This document shows positions 35,888 to 45,325 of a DNA stretch of 64,000 nucleotides, piece by piece. A model generated the notes under the pieces. It was not told where the DNA came from, did not search any database, and saw only the letters and a list, made by a program, of their open reading frames with translations. Positions within the stretch are counted from its first letter, which is position 1. Each line of letters opens with the position of its first letter. Where the stretch lies: the NCBI GenBank assembly GCA_035362835.1, contig DAOSDY010000001.1:434001-498000 (forward strand), read 5' to 3'. The stretch comes from Melioribacteraceae bacterium. Its GTDB lineage: Bacteria; Bacteroidota; Ignavibacteria; Ignavibacteriales; Melioribacteraceae. A program made the position numbers and the translations under genes.

Positions 35888-36913
35888 TTATCTCCCTTTA
35901 TTTATTATAATTGAAAAATCCATTTCATTTCCGCCGGATTTTGAAACCCGGATTAAATCTTTTTTAAATGTTAGAAGCCTCCAGTTATTTTCATTTTCAC
36001 CGAACGACGCAGTTTCAATTTCAGGAATTTTTCTTCCGTCAGGTAGATAAATTTCCTCGTAAATGTTCTCGTGCATATGTCCAACAAACATTGCTACAAT
36101 ATTTTTGTGATCAATAAGAGTTTTCATAATTCCCGATTTGTATGCTTCGTCATCAGGCCAGCCATCTAAAGGTTTGTTAATGAATTTTCCGTCCCGATTA
36201 TTATCTGGTGCAGGCAAGGGTACATGGAAAAACATTACAGCTTTAGCATCTTTATTAACCTCAAGCTCATGATTGAGCCATTCAACCATCTCAGGATTCC
36301 AGTATGCATCAGTGGGATTTCCCTCGATGCGGTAGATTGCTTCCAGGAAAAGGAAAAGATACTCTGTGCCTCCCGCATTAAATTGCTTGGAATAGTATGA
36401 GCCATTCTGAAAGCATTCTGCATTTTTTATCCATGCGGCTTTTGAAGCTTCAGCATTAAAGTGACCGCTTAGATTGTTCTTTTTTTCCTTAGCTGCTTTT
36501 GTGTAAAACGTTGAAATTTCATGGTTGCCCAAAGTCAGAAAAACCGGTACCGGTGATTTTCTGCATATATTCACAAAATTTTCTACCTGCCCCGCCATTG
36601 CGCTTCCATCAATGGATTCACCTGCATAAAAATCAATATTGTCACCCGATGTCATTATTGCATCTGCGTTTACTTTTTCCGGTATGGTATTTAGGAACTC
36701 AACGAACTTCTGCTGATTATCTTCGTACTGCTCTCTTCTTTTCTTCCTATGATCGGGATGGTAACCGTACCAATCGGCTACGTGAATATCCGTCAGATGA
36801 ATTACATTCAGAGAATCATAAATCACCTGCGAAGAAGTAGAATTGAACGCAGTAAACAGCAAAAACATTAGAAAAATCGTAATGCTTTTTCCGTAGAATA
36901 ATTTATTCCCCAT
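35888..36913 (-). CDS. Exported calcineurin-like metallophosphoesterase
   Basis: A 341-residue protein with signal peptide (SITIFLMFLLFTAFNSTSSQ). The dinuclear-metal motifs of calcineurin-like phosphoesterases are all present in order: IHLTDIHVADW, MTSGDNIDFYAG, LTLGNHEIS, MFFHVPLPAP and MFVGHMHENIYE. Its cellular role is unknown. Because its start overlaps the sulfatase gene by 11 bp and GH105 follows directly, it is embedded in the polysaccharide operon and may remove phosphate esters from sugars or oligosaccharides. Purple-acid-phosphatase-like or cyclic-nucleotide activity cannot be excluded. Confidence 0.85.
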   Translation of the reverse strand: MGNKLFYGKSITIFLMFLLFTAFNSTSSQVIYDSLNVIHLTDIHVADWYGYHPDHRKKRREQYEDNQQKFVEFLNTIPEKVNADAIMTSGDNIDFYAGESIDGSAMAGQVENFVNICRKSPVPVFLTLGNHEISTFYTKAAKEKKNNLSGHFNAEASKAAWIKNAECFQNGSYYSKQFNAGGTEYLFLFLEAIYRIEGNPTDAYWNPEMVEWLNHELEVNKDAKAVMFFHVPLPAPDNNRDGKFINKPLDGWPDDEAYKSGIMKTLIDHKNIVAMFVGHMHENIYEEIYLPDGRKIPEIETASFGENENNWRLLTFKKDLIRVSKSGGNEMDFSIIINKGR

Positions 36914-38372
36914 TTATTTCATCCTCGCTTCCGGGTTCATCTTTATCTCCGGGCCATTTTACTCTTTTAGAATCTTTTGCATTAGTCTTTGGCAGCCAAT
37001 TTTTCATTTCCTCTTTCAAACCGGAATACTCTGGATCCCATGCCAGGTTTTTCCATTCCATTTCATCGCTGCCGTGATCGTAGAGTTCTTCGGTTCCGTC
37101 GTTATATCTTATGTAACGGTATCTTTCATTTCTGACGGAGTGATTTCCCTTCATATGAGTTGTTACCGCAGGATATTTCCACTCTGCTTCAGGATTTTTA
37201 AGCAGAGATGCAATACTTTGACCTTCATTTGCCGGATTAGGTTTAAGTCCGCATAGTTCAACAATAGTTGGATACAAATCGAGGAAGCTGACTGTTCGTT
37301 CGCATCTAACATTTTTGGGTGAGTTGCCGGGTACAGATATCATAAGAGGTGCGCGGGTTGCTTCCTCCCACAATGTACTTTTCTTCCAGTGAAGTTTTTC
37401 CGTCAGATGCCAGCCATGATCGCCCAATAATATCACTATAGTATTTTGGGAGTAGGAACTTTTATCCAATTCATCGATGAGTCTTCCAATCATCGTGTCA
37501 GTGAAATTTACCGCGGCAAGATAAGCAGCGACAAGATCCTTTTCTTTTCCTTCTTTCTTTATCGCCCGGTAAACTTTCTCCTGAGCAAGTTTTCTGCCTG
37601 CATCTGGTACATCATCAAGATCGTCTTCGCGCATCAGAGGCATTGTAATTTTCTGTTTATCGATCTTATCGAAATACTTTTCGGGGACATACCATGGTAA
37701 ATGCGGCTTCCTTATTCCGCAAGCAAGAAAGAACGGCTTATTATGTTTCTTATTGAGTTGTTCGATACAATATTCAACAGTTTTATAATCGCCCATTTGG
37801 CTGTCGTCAACCTTAAGCGGATACCAGTCAACGTCTTCAGCGCCTTTGGCAGAATTTGCCGGAACTTTAGGCGGGTTTGGATCCCTGGTTGTCTGTTTAT
37901 CGAGCGAGGGATAAAAATCGTTCCATGAAGCGGGATCAGGAAATTTCCCGTGATAGATTTTTCCCGCACCTGTCGCATAGTAACCGTTTTCTCGTAAATA
38001 CTGAGGCAAAGTGACTGCATCCTTACCCACTTCAGAGAGTCGGAATGGTTGACGGTTGTTATAGACTCCAGTCGTAGATGGACGGAATCCCGTCATCATA
38101 CTGGCTCTCGACGGATTGCATATGGGAGCGCTGCAGTAAGCTTTATTAAAAATCACCGACCTTTTCGCAAGCCTGTCAATATTAGGAGTGATTGTATCCT
38201 TGTTACCTCCGAAAACTCCTACCCAGTCGTTTAGATCATCTGATATTATAAAAAGAATATTAGGTTTTTCAGCGGGTGTACTTTTCTGAAAGTTGAATCC
38301 GGGTAAACTAACCGCTGCGGTACCTAATGCCAGCGTTTTAATAAATTTACTTCTTGAAATTTTGTTTTCCAT
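36903..38372 (-). CDS. Exported type I sulfatase, iduronate-2-sulfatase-like
   Basis: A 489-residue alkaline-phosphatase-fold sulfatase with an N-terminal signal of single-arginine type (SRSKFIKTLALGTAAVSLPG). Metal ligands lie in ILFIISDDLND, and the formylglycine signature is CNPSRASMMTG with Cys85 as the residue to be converted. Later landmarks are GKIYHGKFPD, FFLACGIRKPHLPWYVPEKY and LLGDHGWHLTEKLHWKK. The pattern (KPHLPW, LGDHGWHL) is that of the iduronate-2-sulfatase-like subgroup, which acts on sulfated uronic-acid-containing glycans. It depends on the maturase encoded at 32322. Its stop overlaps the phosphoesterase start by 11 bp. Confidence 0.93.
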   Translation of the reverse strand: MENKISRSKFIKTLALGTAAVSLPGFNFQKSTPAEKPNILFIISDDLNDWVGVFGGNKDTITPNIDRLAKRSVIFNKAYCSAPICNPSRASMMTGFRPSTTGVYNNRQPFRLSEVGKDAVTLPQYLRENGYYATGAGKIYHGKFPDPASWNDFYPSLDKQTTRDPNPPKVPANSAKGAEDVDWYPLKVDDSQMGDYKTVEYCIEQLNKKHNKPFFLACGIRKPHLPWYVPEKYFDKIDKQKITMPLMREDDLDDVPDAGRKLAQEKVYRAIKKEGKEKDLVAAYLAAVNFTDTMIGRLIDELDKSSYSQNTIVILLGDHGWHLTEKLHWKKSTLWEEATRAPLMISVPGNSPKNVRCERTVSFLDLYPTIVELCGLKPNPANEGQSIASLLKNPEAEWKYPAVTTHMKGNHSVRNERYRYIRYNDGTEELYDHGSDEMEWKNLAWDPEYSGLKEEMKNWLPKTNAKDSKRVKWPGDKDEPGSEDEINGE

Positions 38373-38430
38373 AATTGCTTTCCATAAAAAATATTTTTGT
38401 TAAATCCGTTTATCTATTATTTAATCGATT

Positions 38431-39870
38431 TTATTCATCAATTGACTCTTTTTTCTTCTTCGCACCGGGTTTGTAATCCGGATTAAGAAACATTTCCTGC
38501 GCGTTTACTTTTTTACGCCAGTTTTTCAATTCATCATATAATTCTCTTCCAAGCTGAGGTTTTTCTTTAATAAGATTTTTCTGCTCGCTGATATCGGTCT
38601 CTAAATCAAATAATTCCAATGCACCTTCTGTTACAATTCCGTTTATACTCTTTTCATACCACTCGATCAATTTGTAACGTCCTTTCCTTACTGCACCTGA
38701 AGGAGCAATGCCCTGCGAATGGTAATGAGGATAATGCCAGAAAATCGGTCGATCGGAATATTTCTCAGCCCCATTCAGGAGAGTAAGAATATCAACACCG
38801 TCTATATTGCTGATGTTATTTTTTACACCGCAGATATTAAGAATTGTCGGGAAGAAATCTACGCTGGTAACTGGCACATCACATTTTGAACCGGGTCTTA
38901 TCACACCGGGCCAGCGTATTATTAAAGGTTCTCGGATTCCTCCTTCGTAAAGCTGAGCCTTTCCTCCACGCAATGGTTTCAGTGTTTCTTTTGCCGTAGA
39001 GCAGCCATTATCCGCAAAATAAATTACGATTGTATTTTGTGATAGTTTCAGTTCATCGAGTTTGTCCAGAATTCTTCCGATATTCTTATCAAGAGTTTCG
39101 ACCATTGCACCGATAACAGGTGAATTTTCAGGGAGATCTGCGCCGGGTTTTTCTTTATATTTTTGAATCAGTGCTTCATTTTCCATTTTCGGGCTGTGAA
39201 TCGAATGATGCGCCATATAGCAGAAGAATTGCTGATCTTTATTGCCCTCAATAAATTTCAGAGCGTTGTCGGTAATTTCTTTTACATGATGCGCATCAGC
39301 ATCAGGGTCATCATTCTTGTTCGGTTTGACAGATGTAAAAACCACATCGAAGCCCTGTGAACCGGGATCGCCCGGTCTGCCCGGCGAATAATTCTTGTCG
39401 TAATTAAGATGCCACTTACCGAAATGTCCCGTTTTATAACCGGCAGTCTTCAATGCTTCAGCAATAGTTACTTCCTCAAGCGTAAGTTGTTTTGTCCACT
39501 CCGGAGTGGCGAGATAATTCTCCGGCTGAGTTTCTTTCCCGGGTATGAAATCTGTAAGATGAAGTCTGGCAGGATATTTACCTGTCATTATGCTTGCTCT
39601 GGTAGGTGAGCAAACCGGGCACGCTGCGTACGAATTAGTGAAGATCATACCTTCGCGGGAAAGCCTGTCAATATTCGGTGAATGATAATACGGATTGCCG
39701 TAACAACCGAGTTCATGTACTCCCTGATCATCTGCCAGAATAAAAACTATATTAGGTTTTTCTGTTCTGTGCATTCCGCTAGTAATAAATTTCGGAAGCA
39801 GAAAGGCGGCAGAAAATATTCCTGCTGTTTTGATAAAATCTCTTCGTGAATGATTTGTTAATTCATTCAT
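38431..39870 (-). CDS. Exported type I sulfatase, arylsulfatase-A-like
   Basis: A 479-residue sulfatase with a twin-arginine-type signal (SRRDFIKTAGIFSAAFLLPKF). Motifs: IVFILADDQGVHELGCYG for the metal site, CSPTRASIMTGKYPARLHLTD with Cys87 as the formylglycine site, GHFGKWHLNYD and IVIYFADNGCST. A basic, hydrophilic tail (YKPGAKKKKESIDE) ends the protein. GKYPARLHLTDFIPG is typical of the arylsulfatase-A-like group that acts on mono- and oligosaccharide sulfates. It differs strongly from the sulfatase immediately downstream, so the two should remove different sulfate groups. The gap between them is 58 bp. Confidence 0.93.
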   Translation of the reverse strand: MNELTNHSRRDFIKTAGIFSAAFLLPKFITSGMHRTEKPNIVFILADDQGVHELGCYGNPYYHSPNIDRLSREGMIFTNSYAACPVCSPTRASIMTGKYPARLHLTDFIPGKETQPENYLATPEWTKQLTLEEVTIAEALKTAGYKTGHFGKWHLNYDKNYSPGRPGDPGSQGFDVVFTSVKPNKNDDPDADAHHVKEITDNALKFIEGNKDQQFFCYMAHHSIHSPKMENEALIQKYKEKPGADLPENSPVIGAMVETLDKNIGRILDKLDELKLSQNTIVIYFADNGCSTAKETLKPLRGGKAQLYEGGIREPLIIRWPGVIRPGSKCDVPVTSVDFFPTILNICGVKNNISNIDGVDILTLLNGAEKYSDRPIFWHYPHYHSQGIAPSGAVRKGRYKLIEWYEKSINGIVTEGALELFDLETDISEQKNLIKEKPQLGRELYDELKNWRKKVNAQEMFLNPDYKPGAKKKKESIDE

Positions 39871-39920
39871 ACTTACTCCTCGCCACCGTCGTTTTCGTTG
39901 TCCTTATTATTTTCCTTCTC

Positions 39921-40343
39921 TTATTTATCTTTCTTCTTTCGGGTTTTTTTCTCTTTCTCTGTATTGTCTTCACGGGAATCATTCTTGCGAACTTTCAGCG
40001 TAATCCAGTTTGATCGGATCTGATTGAATCTAACCTGCTGTTCAACTGTAAGTATCTGATCAATAGCTATATTAATTTCGTTGAGATGATTTCCGTAATT
40101 AACTTTTGATTTTGATGCACCGACATTTTGCATTGGATTTCGGAATGAGGGAGACATTAGAATAGATACAACCCTCGATTTCTGTGAATCTGACAGATCC
40201 AGAAGTTTCTGAAGTTTTTCTGCTTTTGAATACGCAGAATTACCTTTAGACTGACCAGATATACTGACAGGTAGTAAACATACAACCGCAAATAGCATAT
40301 TTAATAATACTTTTATAGTTAGCGTACCTGATTTTATTTTCAT
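39921..40343 (-). CDS. Small exported Spy/CpxP-like helical protein
   Basis: The start is ATG 40343 (140 residues): GGGAG lies 6 nt upstream, and the signal peptide (VLLNMLFAVVCLLPVSISGQ) follows. The mature part is helical with KLQKLLDLSDSQKSRVVSIL and IDQILTVEQQVRFNQIRSNW, two LTxxQ-like helices spaced as in Spy/CpxP envelope proteins. The tail is very lysine-rich (KEKKTRKKKDK). It probably acts as a periplasmic chaperone or envelope accessory. It is placed between the sialidase-like gene and the sulfatases, so it may assist export or folding of these enzymes. That is inference. Confidence 0.55.
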   Translation of the reverse strand: MKIKSGTLTIKVLLNMLFAVVCLLPVSISGQSKGNSAYSKAEKLQKLLDLSDSQKSRVVSILMSPSFRNPMQNVGASKSKVNYGNHLNEINIAIDQILTVEQQVRFNQIRSNWITLKVRKNDSREDNTEKEKKTRKKKDK

Positions 40344-40383
40344 CAAGCTCTCCCTGAAAATCTGCCTGCAATAAAGAAAAAAT

Positions 40384-42198
40384 CTAATTTCCAATTGATC
40401 TTACATCATCGATATAATATTTGATATTCCTGATTTTATCATCGGGATTTACCAAATCAGTTTTTCTGCCTTTTTCGATAACCGGATTTTTGCCCCGGTA
40501 TTCTCCCGTTCTTATTAAAAGTCTCTGCAATGTTTCTGCGGGTTCAATAAAGCCGGCGCCGGTGATCAAATTTGTTCCGTTAACCGATAGATCATAAGCA
40601 CCTTTAGCACACTCCGCATAAAAATGAAAATTCATCCATTCTGCCGCATCATATCTTCCGGCTTCTTTTAGAATTTCTCCGTCATAATATTTTATCTGCG
40701 CATCATCCGTTAGTACGACTGAGGCTGCACGTCTGCCGTTTTCATCAAGGATTTCAATTTCCAGTCTGCCGGAATTATTCTGTGCGGCAAGAAGACTGAA
40801 ATCGATTTTAATTTTTTCCGCAGCCGGGAAAGTTCTCGATACTTTTGCAAAGTCGTACGGATCGGAATCCTGAAGAAGAATTGATTTTCCTACCCTGCCC
40901 GGCGAGTCAGCAAGAGATACCGGCGCCCACAAAGGTTTATAAAGATTCCATTTCATCAGATCTTCAGGATTTTCAAAACTGTCGTTGATATGTTCATTTT
41001 CAACAAACCTGACAGGAACTGGAATGCGAGCCACCCAGATATCTTCTTTCGAAACGCTGTAAGTAATCCACAAATCATTTCCGGAAGGATTTCCATTTCC
41101 TTCAGCGATCCCTCTTACGTATTGCGGTCCCTCATTTTTACTTGAGCCTCCGAATCTTTTAGGAGGCACTTCATCATGCACAACATGAAACTGACCGTAA
41201 TTTATACCGTCCCCGCTTACGGAAATGCAGAGCGGATAACGATTCTGCAAAGTAGGGCATAGAGTTATCGCGTACATTCCGTCATCTGTTCTCTGCCCCC
41301 AGACTTTAGCATTTGTCGGCGGGATTGAAGGAAGTTTAACCGCATCGCTCCATGAATTCCCACCGTCATCTGAAATCATAGCAAGTGAAGATTTCCATAG
41401 TCCTACGGTCTTTCCGTCTTTTCTATGATAGTAGCTAAGGGCCTTCAATTTGTTTTTATACTTATCCGTATCAACTCTGAAAAAGCCGTCTTTACCCTGG
41501 TCTTCTTCAAACCATTGAAGGGTCATAAGTTTGTCGGCAAGCAGTGAATCGCATGCATCTATGAATCCGGGATCATCAGATTTTTTATAGAATGGGAAAT
41601 CCACATTCGATTCATTCCAGCCATTCTGCGTGTGAATTCTTATAAAATAAATCGGGCTCATCGTTCCATCTTTATAAATCTCTCTTACAACTCTTCCGAT
41701 TCCCCTTCCATCATTTGGTTTCGGGATTACAGCATAACATCCAAGTATCAGAAGTCTGTTATTAGGTGAGACGTAAAATCCCATTCGCTGATGCATAATA
41801 ACATCGGGATTATTATAAATCGGGAAAGCAACAACGGGTTTCCCCCAATTGCGTCCGTCTTTAGAGGAAACCACAAAAGTCTGACCGGGAGGCACTGCCT
41901 CTCCTACGGGCGTTGATAAATATTCCAGGAAGAATGATCCGTTCCAGTATGCAAGCATCGGTCCGTGATTGTAAGTCCAACCGAAACCATCCGACAATTC
42001 AGGATGGCTTCTGTTTGCTCTCATTACCTGAATATTTTCAACACCAATTGCCTGAGGTAGTCTTCCGTCCGAATAAGTCTGATCCGGCAGAGTTCCGGAA
42101 TACCTTATCGGCTCGGCAGCGGAACCCGGACTATTCTGTGCTAACTGCACTCCACACACTAGTATAATTGCAAAAAATATTTTAAAGTTGATTTTCAT
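40384..42198 (-). CDS. Exported sialidase-fold (BNR) protein with C-terminal jelly-roll domain
   Basis: ATG 42198 is preferred (604 residues); a TTG three codons upstream is possible. A signal peptide (IFFAIILVCGVQLAQ) is followed by a propeller with BNR features (FVVSSKDGRNWGKPV, MISDDGGNSWSDAVKLPS, CISVSGDGINYGQFH), about residues 30-405. Residues about 425-600 look like a concanavalin-type sandwich (INDSFENPEDLMKWNLYKP in two parts, SLLAAQNNSGRLEIEI, NFHFYAECAKGAYDLSVNG). Similar proteins occur in rhamnogalacturonan and pectin loci and are probably exo-glycosidases with sialidase fold rather than true sialidases. The arginine triad was not confirmed by eye. Setting suggests pectin side-chain action. 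Confidence 0.65.
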   Translation of the reverse strand: MKINFKIFFAIILVCGVQLAQNSPGSAAEPIRYSGTLPDQTYSDGRLPQAIGVENIQVMRANRSHPELSDGFGWTYNHGPMLAYWNGSFFLEYLSTPVGEAVPPGQTFVVSSKDGRNWGKPVVAFPIYNNPDVIMHQRMGFYVSPNNRLLILGCYAVIPKPNDGRGIGRVVREIYKDGTMSPIYFIRIHTQNGWNESNVDFPFYKKSDDPGFIDACDSLLADKLMTLQWFEEDQGKDGFFRVDTDKYKNKLKALSYYHRKDGKTVGLWKSSLAMISDDGGNSWSDAVKLPSIPPTNAKVWGQRTDDGMYAITLCPTLQNRYPLCISVSGDGINYGQFHVVHDEVPPKRFGGSSKNEGPQYVRGIAEGNGNPSGNDLWITYSVSKEDIWVARIPVPVRFVENEHINDSFENPEDLMKWNLYKPLWAPVSLADSPGRVGKSILLQDSDPYDFAKVSRTFPAAEKIKIDFSLLAAQNNSGRLEIEILDENGRRAASVVLTDDAQIKYYDGEILKEAGRYDAAEWMNFHFYAECAKGAYDLSVNGTNLITGAGFIEPAETLQRLLIRTGEYRGKNPVIEKGRKTDLVNPDDKIRNIKYYIDDVRSIGN

Positions 42199-42244
42199 TC
42201 TTCTCAATTAAATTATTCGTAATCAATTTCCATTGATCCAATCA

Positions 42245-43669
42245 TTAATTTTTTGATTTCCTCTCTGATTTCAACTCATTCATAATATTTATATACTCAC
42301 ATAAAACAAGAACATTGTTATTAAACACCTCACTGCTTATCCTGTCCTTAACAATATACTGACCGTTCCAGGCTTTATTGGGTATTTCCGCTTTGAATTT
42401 ATCATTCTTCGATACCCATCTCCCCATTTCGTCCTGCGCTTGAATAATTTTCTTAACTTTTTTTTCAATCTCTAATTTCTTCTGCAACAATTTTTCAATA
42501 GAGAATTCTTCTTTAGATGGTTTTTGGAATTTTCCCAGTCTGCCGGTCTTCATTTGTTCGTATCGCATTTCGGTGGTATTGATTAATTCCGAAAGATCTC
42601 TCTGGTAACCATAACCGGTATTCCTTTCGGGACTCAATTCTTCAAAACTTTCTCTTCTTATTCTTCCACGGTCGTAGAACAGTGGTTTGTTTGTGTTTAG
42701 TTCGGCAAAACGGGGCCATTTACCGTTCGGCATTTTTACATCTTTCACCCATTGGAGTGCATCCGTAACCGGGAACAGCAGTGTATCATTTCCCGTGACA
42801 ATGAATAGATCCATAAGCGAATTGATATTATTCAAAGTTACAGGCGGACAAACACTGGGCGGTTCAAAAGGTCGTGCCCATACCGGCTGAAGAAATTCAT
42901 TGTACTGCTGAGCCCACCCGGGCTGAGGAGGAGGCAACTGTGAAATGAGGATATAATTCCCAACTTTAACTAAGCTATTATAAAATCTATCGTCCTTATA
43001 AATTCTGTAAGCATCCAGCATTACATCAATACATCTGTTAATTCCCGCATCGTTGAAAGTTGCGTAATCGTGATAATTACCCTGTTTCGGATATTTGTGC
43101 GGCCAGCCGCCTTGCGGCATCTGAGCGGCGAGCATCATGTTCAGGGCCTTATTTACTGAGTTACGCAGAGTATCATTTTTTATTTCCTGATCGAGCGCCA
43201 TAAGAAAACGGATTGCACTTTGGGTCTGGTCATCATCAAGACTTACGACCGGTTTTTTATTTTTTCCGTCGAAATAAATTTTATGATCCCAACCCCCGTA
43301 TTCATTCTGTCCCCTGAACAAAGCCCTACCGGCTTCATGAGCAAAGCGCAGAAATGACTTATCACCTGTTACTTTGTAAGCTTTTAGAAAGGAAAGGCCG
43401 ACAGCCGGTGTGCCGGGAGGCTGCACTTCAATCGTCGAATCGTCGGTTGATCCCTCACCCCATTTTTCTTTTAAATCTGTGGTGTAGAAATAGACATATC
43501 CACCCTGGATATTAATTGAGTGAAAATATTCAATTCCTTTCTTTAAACTCTCTTCGGCTTTTTTCAGTAACCGATCATTCTCCTGGGCAAAAGAATTTTG
43601 ACCAACTGCGAAAAGAAAATTTACTATTATCGAGAAGAAGTAAAAACTTGTCCGTAAATAATTTTTCAT
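42245..43669 (-). CDS. PL10-family pectate lyase
   Basis: A 474-residue exported enzyme with signal peptide (FYFFSIIVNFLFAVGQNSFA). The PL10 alpha/alpha-toroid is recognisable from GGYVYFYTTDLKEKWGEG, VVSLDDDQTQSAIRFL, AAQMPQGGWPHKYP, TFNDAGINRCIDVMLDAY, QPGWAQQYNEFLQPVWARPF (the hallmark of the family) and RNTGYGYQRDL. PL10 enzymes cut polygalacturonate by beta-elimination with calcium. The C-terminal ~100 residues are a charged helical extension (LLQKKLEIEKKVKKIIQAQ) ending in DRISSEVFNNNVLVLCEYI. It lies 10 nt after the beta-helix gene and is clearly operonic. Confidence 0.92.
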   Translation of the reverse strand: MKNYLRTSFYFFSIIVNFLFAVGQNSFAQENDRLLKKAEESLKKGIEYFHSINIQGGYVYFYTTDLKEKWGEGSTDDSTIEVQPPGTPAVGLSFLKAYKVTGDKSFLRFAHEAGRALFRGQNEYGGWDHKIYFDGKNKKPVVSLDDDQTQSAIRFLMALDQEIKNDTLRNSVNKALNMMLAAQMPQGGWPHKYPKQGNYHDYATFNDAGINRCIDVMLDAYRIYKDDRFYNSLVKVGNYILISQLPPPQPGWAQQYNEFLQPVWARPFEPPSVCPPVTLNNINSLMDLFIVTGNDTLLFPVTDALQWVKDVKMPNGKWPRFAELNTNKPLFYDRGRIRRESFEELSPERNTGYGYQRDLSELINTTEMRYEQMKTGRLGKFQKPSKEEFSIEKLLQKKLEIEKKVKKIIQAQDEMGRWVSKNDKFKAEIPNKAWNGQYIVKDRISSEVFNNNVLVLCEYINIMNELKSERKSKN

Positions 43670-43679
43670 ATAAAGTTTT

Positions 43680-45284
43680 TCAATTATTTTTCTGTTCTGT
43701 CACTTCGAATGTAACATCTTCAGTGAATTTATTTATCTTTATCCAGGCATCCTTCAAATCTTTGCACAGAGTTCCTTGTATAATCAGGTTTTTGAATTGC
43801 ACTCCGGATATTTTATGATTCTCATCAAACCCGTCAATGTTGGATTCTTTGTTTCCCTTATAATCGTATACGCAGTTTTCGATAAGTACATTTTTAATTT
43901 GTCCGGCGCGCCTTACGTATCCCGGCGCATCATCAACCGCTCTATCGCCCAGTTCGAACTGCAGGATTCTCTGCTGGTTATCCTCAAATAGTCTTTCAAA
44001 ATGATTATTCGTAAAATGGATATTTTCAAAAACGGAACCGTCTCTTGAATAGAGGGACATGCCGCGGTCACATTCCAGAATAGAATTGTTATCAAATGTC
44101 ACGTTCCTGATATCCGCTCTTGTCTCCGTGCCAAGTTTCATAGCGGATTTCTTCGTAATAAATACGCAGTTCTTAACCAGGATATTTTCTGCCGGTTGAA
44201 GCAGTTCTGTATTACCTGAGGTCTTAATCGCAATATTGTCATCGCTGCAGTACATGAAGCAATTGTCTACTGTAACATTACGCGATCCGTCGGGATCGAT
44301 TCCGTCGGTATTAAATACATTTCGGTCGTTGATCATTTTGATATCCTGGAAGGTTACACCGTCTGATGCGAGAATGTGTGTATTCCAGGCCGCGGGATCT
44401 CTGAGAAGCAGTCCTTTGACCAGTATGTTTTTAGAATTTCTTACCCTGATAAGATTTGCCGGTTTTCCCTGCGGACGGAGTTTAGCCCCCTGACCATCTA
44501 TAATTCCTCTTCCCCACAATTTTACATTTTCAGCTTCTCCAATCAGGATCAACCTGCTGTAAGTCATTTTCCATCCCTTATTAGTATAATTATCGGGATC
44601 ATTTACCTGGTCGGCCTCATTAAATCCCGCATCCTGCGGGTAGTCTTTTCTATCAGGGGAACCGAGTAAAACCGCGCCATACTCGAGATAAATATTCGAA
44701 TTGGTCCTGAGATTCAAAGTTCCAATTAGATAAACGCCTGCAGGGAAGAATAAAATTTTATTAAAGGTGGCGCATTCATCTATCGCTTTCTGGATTGAAG
44801 AGGTGCTTAACGTTTTGCCGGTATTGTCAACCGAATACTTTTCGATGCTAACAATATTTTCATCACCTGGTTCGGGCGATTCATTTTCAATACCATCGGC
44901 GAAAATAAAAAGTCTTTCGAGATTATTTATATAGGCCACAAGTTTCGAAGGTTTTTCAATTGTGAAAGAAATTTGATCCCCTTTAACTTCCGGTCTTATT
45001 TCAAATCGTCTTGGACTTATCTCGGCTTTATTTACTTTTTCCGAAACGGTGACAGTTATTTCAGCTTTTCCGGCAAATCCAAAATTAACGTAGTGAACAT
45101 CTTTGTAATCTTCAGTGAATATTTCTCTGCCATTGACAGAAACTTTGAATACGGAACTTTTATCTGCATTATACTTAACCGGATATTCCTTTACTACATC
45201 TTGAGCAGATACACTTAAGGACAAATAAAATATTCCGAGGAATAGCAAAACAAAAATTTTGAAAACATCGAATCTAACTATCAT
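43680..45284 (-). CDS. GH28-type right-handed beta-helix hydrolase, atypical active site
   Basis: A 534-residue exported protein with signal peptide (FVLLFLGIFYLSLSVSAQ), an N-terminal beta-sandwich (about 25-135; FKVSVNGREIF, RRFEIRPEV) and a GH28/GH49-like beta-helix. The catalytic aspartates are present in NTDGIDPDGS (near 325) and YCSDDNIAIK (near 347). The usual GHG histidine loop is replaced by KKSAMKLGTET (near 380), and the RxK motif differs. This is therefore not a canonical polygalacturonase; the N-terminal domain and SDDNIAIK/MKLGTET resemble GH49 dextranase-like relatives and related Bacteroidota enzymes. Substrate is unknown, pectic by context. Confidence 0.75.
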   Translation of the reverse strand: MIVRFDVFKIFVLLFLGIFYLSLSVSAQDVVKEYPVKYNADKSSVFKVSVNGREIFTEDYKDVHYVNFGFAGKAEITVTVSEKVNKAEISPRRFEIRPEVKGDQISFTIEKPSKLVAYINNLERLFIFADGIENESPEPGDENIVSIEKYSVDNTGKTLSTSSIQKAIDECATFNKILFFPAGVYLIGTLNLRTNSNIYLEYGAVLLGSPDRKDYPQDAGFNEADQVNDPDNYTNKGWKMTYSRLILIGEAENVKLWGRGIIDGQGAKLRPQGKPANLIRVRNSKNILVKGLLLRDPAAWNTHILASDGVTFQDIKMINDRNVFNTDGIDPDGSRNVTVDNCFMYCSDDNIAIKTSGNTELLQPAENILVKNCVFITKKSAMKLGTETRADIRNVTFDNNSILECDRGMSLYSRDGSVFENIHFTNNHFERLFEDNQQRILQFELGDRAVDDAPGYVRRAGQIKNVLIENCVYDYKGNKESNIDGFDENHKISGVQFKNLIIQGTLCKDLKDAWIKINKFTEDVTFEVTEQKNN

Positions 45285-45325
45285 AATATTCCATAAATGT
45301 TTTATACAAATTGTATAGCTTCATT

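Noticed and set aside
40384..42198. True sialidase acting on sialic acid
   Set aside because: Only BNR-like propeller turns are visible, there is no sialic-acid gene nearby, and the cluster is pectinolytic. The fold name is kept but not the activity.
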